NCBI GenBank assembly: GCA_030682755.1
Contig: JAUXNR010000305.1
Coordinates: forward strand, 1-7,640
Direction of reading: 5' to 3'
DNA: 7,640 nucleotides
DNA from: Flavobacterium sp.
GTDB lineage: Bacteria > Bacteroidota > Bacteroidia > Flavobacteriales > Flavobacteriaceae
Shown here one piece after another: positions 1 through 5,042 of this stretch. The number at the start of each line of letters is the position of its first letter. Within the stretch, counting starts at the first letter, position 1. The notes beneath the pieces are model-generated. The model ran no database searches and was not told where the DNA came from. It was given only the letters and a program-made list of their open reading frames with translations. Made by a program: the position numbers and the translations under genes.

Positions 1-272
1 CCTAAAATAGGCTTAATTAAATAGGTTACATCTCTAATAAATAGGTAGTTTTCATAAGAATAAAAAAAACTACTAAAAAAAGCAATCAAAATTACTGCTG
101 TAAAACAAAATAATTGCTTGATAAGTGACAACGAATATTTAAGTTGAACACTAACTAAAGCTGTAAATGACCAAATTAAAAACGTAAGTTCATAATTATC
201 CAAATAGGGAACACCTACACATAGTACAAATAAAAAGGGATACAATTTTTGTTTTTCAATAGTTAAATTCAT
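1..272 (-). CDS. Membrane protein, N-terminal 90 residues only; possible Wzy/O-antigen polymerase-like protein
   Basis: This is an open frame from an ATG at 272 running off the low end of the window, with no stop in 90 codons. It starts MNLTIEKQKLYPFLF and is very hydrophobic, with probable membrane helices near residues 12-24, 28-44 and 52-70. A short loop follows, ending in R80-D81 and then YLIKPIL (84-90). Short helices, a charged loop and an RD...LKPIL stretch are reminiscent of O-antigen ligase/polymerase (Wzy-like) proteins, and the position directly behind a flippase gene supports that. No catalytic loop is visible because most of the protein lies outside the window, so the family call is an inference. 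The ATG overlaps the TGA of the flippase gene (ATGA at 269-272), which fixes the start and suggests translational coupling. Confidence 0.75.
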   Translation of the reverse strand, partial: MNLTIEKQKLYPFLFVLCVGVPYLDNYELTFLIWSFTALVSVQLKYSLSLIKQLFCFTAVILIAFFSSFFYSYENYLFIRDVTYLIKPIL

Positions 273-1540
273 ATTGGCCGATTGACAAAATAATTTTTAA
301 GAGACAAGTAATAAAACAACGCTAATAATAACTCGGTTAGTATGAGTATCACTAAAGCACCCATAAGTTGAAAAGAGGGTGTAAAAATCACTAAACAGAG
401 CACCCCAACAACTGTTGCTGTGATTGTTAATTTTACATAAACCGCATTTTTATTTAAGCTGAAAAGAAGTTGTTCTAAGGGTTGCGAAACAGCTATAAGT
501 AAAGGAATCACTAATGACAGTCGAAATGCAGGGATTAAATCCGATATCATTTCATTCTCTACTTTAAAATAGGCAAGAACCTCTTTTGTGTAAACAAACA
601 TAACACTCAAGAGAAAGACCAAAAAAAGACCATCTATGGCATATATTTTTTTCCAAAAATGTATGCCTTGTTTTACATCATTAAAAATTTTAAAACACAA
701 TTTAGGGTAAAAAAATCGGGAATAGGTTTGTAAATAAGTACGGAATAATGATATAATCTGTTCCATTATTTTAAATTGCCCAGCTAATAAATACCCTCCA
801 AAATAACTCAAAATTACAATAGGTGCTGTTAATTTGAGGGATAAAAACAATTGTGATATACATAGTGAAAAATCTTCTTTCAAGAGGTTTATTATCTCTT
901 TTTTATTGACACTTTTGAAAGAGAAATTATATTTCTTAAATATCCAAACAAAAGCAATTCCACCGGCAATAAGAGTTCCTAAACCCAAACAAAAATTAGC
1001 AAAAATATAGTCCCCCTCTTTTTTTACAAACAGAAAAACGGTTAATAAATAAATGATTTTTGACAAGCTATTTAATAATGCAATTGATTTGTAGTTCTCA
1101 GTTCCTTGTAAAAACCAAGTCGGATTAAGCAGTTGTCCTAAAACTATCATCAAGCTCAAAAAAAGAAGGGTTTTTTCTTTATTAAAAAAGGGTATTGTGA
1201 AAAACAAAATTGTTGAAAAAAATAAAACTAAAAGAAACAAGATCAACTTAGTAACAAAGATGCTTGTAAATAATTTTCCAATAACTTCATTATTTTCTCT
1301 GTTGATGGAGATGTTTTTAACCCCCGTAATATCCGTGCCATAATCTACAATCAAAATTAAAAAAAAAGCAATGGATATTCCTAAACCTATTTTTCCAAAA
1401 TTTTGTAAGCCACAAACGTGAATAAGGTATGGGGTTACCAACAAAGGGCTTATTAGATTAATAAATTGTCCAAACCCATAAATAGAGAAATTTTTGAGCT
1501 GATTTGGATTAAGAGAAAATATAGCTTCCTTTATTTTCAT
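269..1540 (-). CDS. Wzx-type polysaccharide flippase (MOP/RfbX-like)
   Basis: This 423-residue, multi-helix inner-membrane protein is of the usual length for Wzx flippases, which move lipid-linked oligosaccharide units to the periplasmic face. The N-terminus (residues 1-60) shows the typical opening: a short amphipathic segment, then SIYGFGQFINLISPLL and a TPYLIHVCGLQNFGKIGLG stretch. The family signature NPTWFLQGTENY is at 139-150, matching the conserved N-P-x-W-x-x-Q-G-x-E of RfbX-like proteins. About 12 hydrophobic segments can be followed through to residue ~416. The start at 1540 is the first ATG and gives the expected short cytoplasmic tail before helix 1. It lies 49 nt downstream of the methyltransferase stop, with no terminator or clear promoter between, so it is probably co-transcribed from the promoter near 2430. 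Its stop overlaps the start of the next gene. The exact substrate cannot be read from sequence. Confidence 0.92.
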   Translation of the reverse strand: MKIKEAIFSLNPNQLKNFSIYGFGQFINLISPLLVTPYLIHVCGLQNFGKIGLGISIAFFLILIVDYGTDITGVKNISINRENNEVIGKLFTSIFVTKLILFLLVLFFSTILFFTIPFFNKEKTLLFLSLMIVLGQLLNPTWFLQGTENYKSIALLNSLSKIIYLLTVFLFVKKEGDYIFANFCLGLGTLIAGGIAFVWIFKKYNFSFKSVNKKEIINLLKEDFSLCISQLFLSLKLTAPIVILSYFGGYLLAGQFKIMEQIISLFRTYLQTYSRFFYPKLCFKIFNDVKQGIHFWKKIYAIDGLFLVFLLSVMFVYTKEVLAYFKVENEMISDLIPAFRLSLVIPLLIAVSQPLEQLLFSLNKNAVYVKLTITATVVGVLCLVIFTPSFQLMGALVILILTELLLALFYYLSLKNYFVNRPI

Positions 1541-1589
1541 AGTAGAATTAATCTCTCAAAGAAACTAAATTTAAACGGGAATTAAAAGA

Positions 1590-2402
1590 TTAAATCCAGA
1601 AATGTATCATTACAGGTTTTGGTGTTTTTTCGTAAATTCCCTTGACATAAAATTTATATTCTGGAACAAAACCGGTAATTAAATCGATGATTTCTTTTGG
1701 GTTGTTTTGGGTATGATATGTGGTTATAGCAATCTTTGGTCTGTTTTGCTTAATGGTTTGTTCAGCACCTTTAAGCATCTCAGCTTCAAATCCTTCTATA
1801 TCAGCTTTTAAATAGGTGATTTTTTCTCCATTTTTAAATAATGTGTCAACTTTTTGGATGCTCATCAACTGCGAATCATTTTTTACTTCAGATATCATAC
1901 CATCTAAAGAATCTTCATTAAAAGTGATTGCTCCGTCTTCATTTCCAATAGCCGTGTTAAAAATCGTTACTTTATCTAAATGTTTTGCAAATGTTTTGTT
2001 CAGACACTTATAAAAAGTGGTACTAGGTTCTACCATGTAAATATGTTTACAGGTATCCACAACAGTCAAAGGAAACAAACCTTCTGCGGTTCCTATGTCT
2101 AATAAAATTTCTCCTTTTTCTATTCGTGTTTTCTCTTTTTGATAAAAATGCCAGTCATTCGGGTCAAATGTTTCAGCAATTACTTGATCAAGCCTATTAA
2201 TAGTAAAGTTTTTAGGCCAAAAAAGTTTGTCTGAAAAGGTATTGAACGAAACTTCATATTCCTCATTCAATTGAATATGTTGGATGTGTTGCTTTGCAAT
2301 GGTATTGATTTTTGGCTTAATTAAAAACCCCATCAATTCTTTGAAACTAACATTGTTTTTATTTATAAAAATCCAAAAGAAGAGTATTTTGAGTCTACGC
2401 AT
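1590..2402 (-). CDS. FkbM family SAM-dependent methyltransferase
   Basis: This 270-residue protein has the FkbM methyltransferase layout. SAM-binding motif I is LDIGTAEG (101-108) and the acidic motif II is MVEPS (123-127). VDTLF (185-189) is followed by the family signature around 198-213, with K-A-D-I-E-G-F-E...L-K-G-A. A variable ~90-residue N-terminal region precedes the Rossmann fold. FkbM enzymes O-methylate hydroxyl groups on sugars and other metabolites; beside a flippase and glycosyltransferases the likely target is a sugar of the surface glycan, but this is inference. The start at 2402 (MRRLKILFFW) is the first ATG behind a candidate promoter; a later ATG at residue 24 would also keep the catalytic domain. 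No Shine-Dalgarno site is seen, as is usual in Bacteroidota. It is the first gene of the downstream unit that includes the flippase. Confidence 0.93.
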   Translation of the reverse strand: MRRLKILFFWIFINKNNVSFKELMGFLIKPKINTIAKQHIQHIQLNEEYEVSFNTFSDKLFWPKNFTINRLDQVIAETFDPNDWHFYQKEKTRIEKGEILLDIGTAEGLFPLTVVDTCKHIYMVEPSTTFYKCLNKTFAKHLDKVTIFNTAIGNEDGAITFNEDSLDGMISEVKNDSQLMSIQKVDTLFKNGEKITYLKADIEGFEAEMLKGAEQTIKQNRPKIAITTYHTQNNPKEIIDLITGFVPEYKFYVKGIYEKTPKPVMIHFWI

Positions 2403-2415
2403 GCTATGATTATAG

Positions 2416-2442
2416 ATATACTTTTTGGCAAATATACTTTTT
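2416..2442 (-). repeat. 11-bp perfect direct repeat overlapping the methyltransferase promoter
   Basis: On the plus strand ATATACTTTTT occurs at 2416-2426 and again at 2432-2442, separated by GGCAA. The copies are 16 bp apart start to start. The upstream copy covers most of the candidate -7 element. It could be a binding site for a regulator, a duplicated promoter core, or chance in AT-rich DNA; only the repeat itself is directly seen. Confidence 0.6.
2429..2436 (-). promoter_or_regulatory. Candidate Bacteroidota -7 promoter element for the methyltransferase-flippase unit
   Basis: The minus strand reads TATATTTG here, an exact match to TAnnTTTG, the -7 element of the Bacteroidota housekeeping sigma factor. 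It lies 26 nt upstream of the methyltransferase ATG and just past the terminator of the preceding lipoprotein gene, where a new promoter is expected. No good -33 TTG is seen; that position falls in the terminator's T-run. The call rests on one element plus position. Confidence 0.5.
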
Positions 2443-2475
2443 AAAAAATAAAAAAACCACCTTAAGCAGGTGGTT
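2441..2475 (-). terminator. Intrinsic terminator of the lipoprotein gene
   Basis: On the minus strand a perfect 7-bp stem AACCACC / GGTGGTT (2475-2469 with 2461-2455) encloses the 7-nt loop TGCTTAA. It is followed by a T-rich tract, TTTTTTTATTTTTT when the last stem bases are included, running down to about 2443. It begins 17 nt past the lipoprotein stop codon. This is the only convincing terminator in the window. Confidence 0.88.
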
Positions 2476-2492
2476 CTTAAATTTCTTAAATT

Positions 2493-2855
2493 TTATTTTT
2501 TAATAAATATCAGATTTGGATATGAAGCTGTTTCTTTAAATTGTTGAGCTGTTTCCTCTATATTGATTTGGATAAACGGTTCTGATATTGTTATGCCAGT
2601 AACCTTCACAATTGTACCATCAACCAATTCAAGAACTTTAACATCTTTTAAAAGTTCTTTGTTGCTTTCCGTAAAATCAACTATAAACATATTGTATTCT
2701 CTACCTACTCCTTTTTCCCAATTTTCATCTGAATAATTACTTAAAGAAATGGTTTTTTCAGTTTCTTGAACAACAGGTGTTATTTCTTCTTTTTTTGTAT
2801 CATCTTTACATGATGTCAAGGCAATTAAGCAAAACAAGTATACTAATTTTTTCAT
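2493..2855 (-). CDS. Small lipoprotein carrying an ENW...YPN module also found at the C-terminus of the large membrane protein
   Basis: This 120-residue protein has a lipoprotein signal peptide: MKK, a hydrophobic core at 4-13, and lipobox LTSC with the lipidated Cys at residue 16. K-D-D follows, an acidic/charged start often seen on exported Bacteroidota lipoproteins. After a Glu/Thr-rich linker (17-35) comes one globular module (38-119), opening LSNYSDENW, then GVG, and closing with YPN (112-114) and FIK. This module aligns almost gaplessly with the last 83 residues of the large membrane protein at 5043-7640, about 31 of 83 identical by hand count. I do not recognise a named family and assign no enzymatic role. 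It has its own -7 element 20 nt upstream and its own terminator 17 nt downstream, so it is probably transcribed alone. The start at 2855 is firm because it creates the signal peptide. Likely location is a membrane surface outside the cytoplasm. Confidence 0.88.
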   Translation of the reverse strand: MKKLVYLFCLIALTSCKDDTKKEEITPVVQETEKTISLSNYSDENWEKGVGREYNMFIVDFTESNKELLKDVKVLELVDGTIVKVTGITISEPFIQINIEETAQQFKETASYPNLIFIKK

Positions 2856-2875
2856 TTTTTTTATTATTTTTTGTG

Positions 2876-2904
2876 CAAAATTATTTCTTTTTTTTAATTA
2901 GAAA
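2876..2904 (-). promoter_or_regulatory. Candidate promoter of the lipoprotein gene
   Basis: The minus strand reads TAATTTTG at 2883-2876, an exact TAnnTTTG -7 element. 17 nt upstream is TTTC (2904-2901), one base off the -33 TTTG. The spacer holds a run of eight A residues. Twenty A-rich nucleotides, CACAAAAAATAATAAAAAAA, separate the -7 element from the ATG, as is common in Bacteroidota leaders; no Shine-Dalgarno site is present. Confidence 0.55.
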
Positions 2905-2978
2905 GTTATTTTCTTGATTATTTTCAATCGCTTTCTATTAATATTTTATTTGACTGATTTTCAATAACATAATTTGAA

Positions 2979-3917
2979 TCAAATCCGTTCAACCGATTCA
3001 ACCAAATAGGTTTTTTTACTATAAATTAATTCAACTATTAAAGACAAGTATTTAATAATAATTGCCAATATAAAAAACAATCCTGAAAAACTACCTGACA
3101 TTAATAGCATGGTGGTTGTCCATCCTTCAATTGGTTTCTGGTTACTAAAATAAATTACAAAAGCATATATTCCCGAAAACATTGTAATACAAAACAATAG
3201 TATTGTGATTCCTATTGCTATTTTGAAAGCTAAATTTGTATAAATAATTATTGAGTTTAAAGCCATTCTATTCCTAAAAACACTCTTCTCTTTTTTGCTT
3301 GTAACATTTTCATCCGATAATTTTAAATAGGTGATAGCATCCATTTTTAATCCGCTATTTGCATATAATGCTTTTCTATATGGTATTGCTTTGCTGATAG
3401 AATAAGCTCTATTTATTGCTCTTCTTGATAAAATTCTAAAACGTTCTGACCTCAGTTTGTATCTACTTTTAGAAAAACGATTAAAAATTTGGTAAAAAAC
3501 TCTTGAAACAAATGAGTTATCTGATGTTGGAGCAACGGATACAATATCAAAACCGGAAACAATGTGATGATATGCTTTTGTGATAAGAGTTTCTTTATAA
3601 TCAAGCGTTAAATCATCAAACTCATATACAAAATCTCCCATAGATAAATCAATACCAGCAGTCATTGAAACTTCTAATCCCTGTCTGATACTCATGTTTA
3701 TAATTGAAATATTGTAGTTTTTTAGAAATTCATCTTTCTTTAGTTTTTCTACTGAATCATCATAGGAACAGTCATTTACAATGATTATCTCAAAACTTTC
3801 AAAATTAATTTCCAGAACATGAACAATTTTTTTTAAAAATGGTACGATTCGATCTTCATCATTATGAAGATAAATTACCGCTGAGATTAGTTTTTTTTCT
3901 TTTACTGAACTATTCAT
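2979..3917 (-). CDS. GT2 family glycosyltransferase with two C-terminal membrane helices (GtrB/ArnC/DPM1-like layout)
   Basis: This 312-residue protein has a GT-A catalytic domain at about 8-200. The fold markers are visible: the first strand LISAVIYLHND (10-20), the nucleotide-sugar loop EIIIVNDCSYDDS (43-55), the R-Q-G-L-E...TAGIDLSMGD segment (78-95), and a metal-site region YEFDD (98-102) where the usual DxD first Asp is Glu (E99, D101). A basic RSERFRILSRRA stretch (157-167) follows. Two hydrophobic helices at ~228-257 and ~269-297 and a short tail complete the layout of enzymes that load a sugar onto a polyprenyl phosphate. Substrate and acceptor are unknown. The start at 3917 is set by its junction with the oxidoreductase frame: that TAA (3920-3918) directly abuts this ATG (TAAATG), implying coupled translation. 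No terminator is seen in the 123 nt after its stop. Confidence 0.88.
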   Translation of the reverse strand: MNSSVKEKKLISAVIYLHNDEDRIVPFLKKIVHVLEINFESFEIIIVNDCSYDDSVEKLKKDEFLKNYNISIINMSIRQGLEVSMTAGIDLSMGDFVYEFDDLTLDYKETLITKAYHHIVSGFDIVSVAPTSDNSFVSRVFYQIFNRFSKSRYKLRSERFRILSRRAINRAYSISKAIPYRKALYANSGLKMDAITYLKLSDENVTSKKEKSVFRNRMALNSIIIYTNLAFKIAIGITILLFCITMFSGIYAFVIYFSNQKPIEGWTTTMLLMSGSFSGLFFILAIIIKYLSLIVELIYSKKTYLVESVERI

Positions 3918-5039
3918 TTATAAAATATCATTTAAGTCATAAACTGTGTTTATTTTACCGGACAAAACAGATATAAAAGTAGGATTCATACTGTGGGTTT
4001 TAATAATTGTTGGTCTTGAATCGTCAATTTCAGAAGCTTTTAAAATTGGCTTAATTGAAAATAAAGATTTCACATACTTTATTTCTACATCGTCTTTTAA
4101 ATACTTTTTTGCCATGCCACTCATAAACTCCCAAGCTGTTTTCGGCTTTGCAACACATGTATTACAATTACCCAATTGTTTTGGGCTACAAGTGTCGTTA
4201 CTTCTTGCTTGACAGTCAAAGGTAGGTAATAAATCAAAACTTGTTTTATGTGGTGTTTGCGAAACTGCCGTTAAGGAGTGAAATCCGGTTTTTCCAAACG
4301 GCATTAAAGAAAAAAAGGGGCCGTCCATTACGGTAATACCAACATTTTTTAATGAATCACTTACTTGACAAAGTATAATCTCACATAATTCATATTTAAT
4401 ATCTACTTTTTCATAATTCAGTTCCTCTAAGATTTGATTAATTGAGGCATAGGTAGCATTAAGAATAAAGGAGGATTCAAAAATTTGTCCTCCATCGGTT
4501 TCAATTACATAGGTAAAATCATTTTTAACTATCTTTTTTATCCTTGAGTTAAATTGAATAGTAACATTCTGCATTTTATCAATTGATTCGAGAAAATTAC
4601 TTCCTATCATTTTAGCATCATAAGTACATTCTTTGCTTAAAAAAGACCCTTCAATTAATCCTTCTTTAAAATAATCTGAAGAATTAACAGGTTTACAGGG
4701 TATGTTTGAATCTGAACAAAATTTTTGAAATTGTTTGGCATTGGTCTATGAAAAATTTTTTGAAATGGCATAAATCTTGTCAAAATCTTCTTTTATAGAA
4801 AAGGCATAATCTTTTTGAAAAAGGTCATAATATCCTGCAGATTTTGTTGCTGTTGTATATGATCTTGGATAATGATAACCCATATGAACTCTAGCTTGAT
4901 TAATGTAAGTTGCTCTCATAAATGGTTCGCTATCAAATTCAATAACTAGCACTTTCTCTCCTTTTTTTCCACAAAAATCTGCGGCATAAAGACCATAAAT
5001 TCCTGCACCAATAATTATTTTATCAAATTTTAAGTTCAT
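3918..5039 (-). pseudogene. FAD-dependent oxidoreductase (DAO-like), interrupted by an in-frame TAG
   Basis: One 373-codon frame is split by a single amber codon (codon 98). The first part (5039-4746) is 97 residues with a Rossmann dinucleotide-binding motif GAGIYG (11-16), E34 at the end of the second strand as expected for binding FAD ribose, and an ARVHMGYHYPRS stretch (49-60). After TAG the same frame continues without another stop for 275 codons. An ATG at 4610 (codon 144) would give a 230-residue fragment that lacks the FAD-binding N-terminus. The C-terminal end SVLSGKINTVYDL is typical of DAO-like oxidoreductases. Four cysteines form C-x7-C-x7-C-x2-C at codons 276, 284, 292 and 295. 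The gene starts 3 nt after the upstream TAA (TAATTCATG) and its own TAA abuts the GT2 start, so it belongs to that operon. The role may be oxidation of a sugar or lipid-linked sugar (inference). A recent nonsense mutation or a sequencing error are both possible. Confidence 0.85.
4746..4748 (-). other. In-frame amber codon interrupting the oxidoreductase
   Basis: The minus strand reads TCA-TAG-ACC. The residues before it (AISKNFS) and after it (TNAKQFQKF) run on as one plausible helix-forming segment in the same frame, so one base change, for example from AAG or CAG, explains the break. No frameshift is needed. Confidence 0.85.
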
Positions 5040-5042
5040 GAA

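Noticed and set aside
1541..1589. Possible promoter in the 49-nt gap before the flippase
   Set aside because: No exact TAnnTTTG element; nearest match is TAAATTTA. Co-transcription with the methyltransferase is simpler.
1816..2013. Plus-strand open frame of 65 codons
   Set aside because: Lies wholly inside the FkbM methyltransferase gene, opposite strand, no family features; a shadow.
2901..2935. Possible GAAAG...CTTTC hairpin between the GT2 and lipoprotein genes
   Set aside because: Only a 5-bp outer stem with a long AT-rich interior and no T-tract following on the minus strand; too weak to call.
2972..2984. Palindrome ATTTGA-A-TCAAAT at the end of the GT2 gene
   Set aside because: The loop would be one nucleotide and there is no T-run after it, so it is not a terminator; it overlaps the coding end.
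3946..4212. Plus-strand open frame of 88 codons
   Set aside because: Antisense to the oxidoreductase C-terminal half, which has clear family features; no leader or domain support.
3918..4610. The 230-codon C-terminal fragment of the oxidoreductase as a separate gene
   Set aside because: It lacks the FAD-binding N-terminus, which lies just upstream in the same frame; 45 further codons upstream of its ATG are also protein-like. One broken gene is the simpler reading.
4746..4748. TAG as a recoded sense codon (pyrrolysine or programmed readthrough)
   Set aside because: No recoding element is visible and nothing in this type of genome suggests amber recoding; nonsense mutation or base error is simpler.
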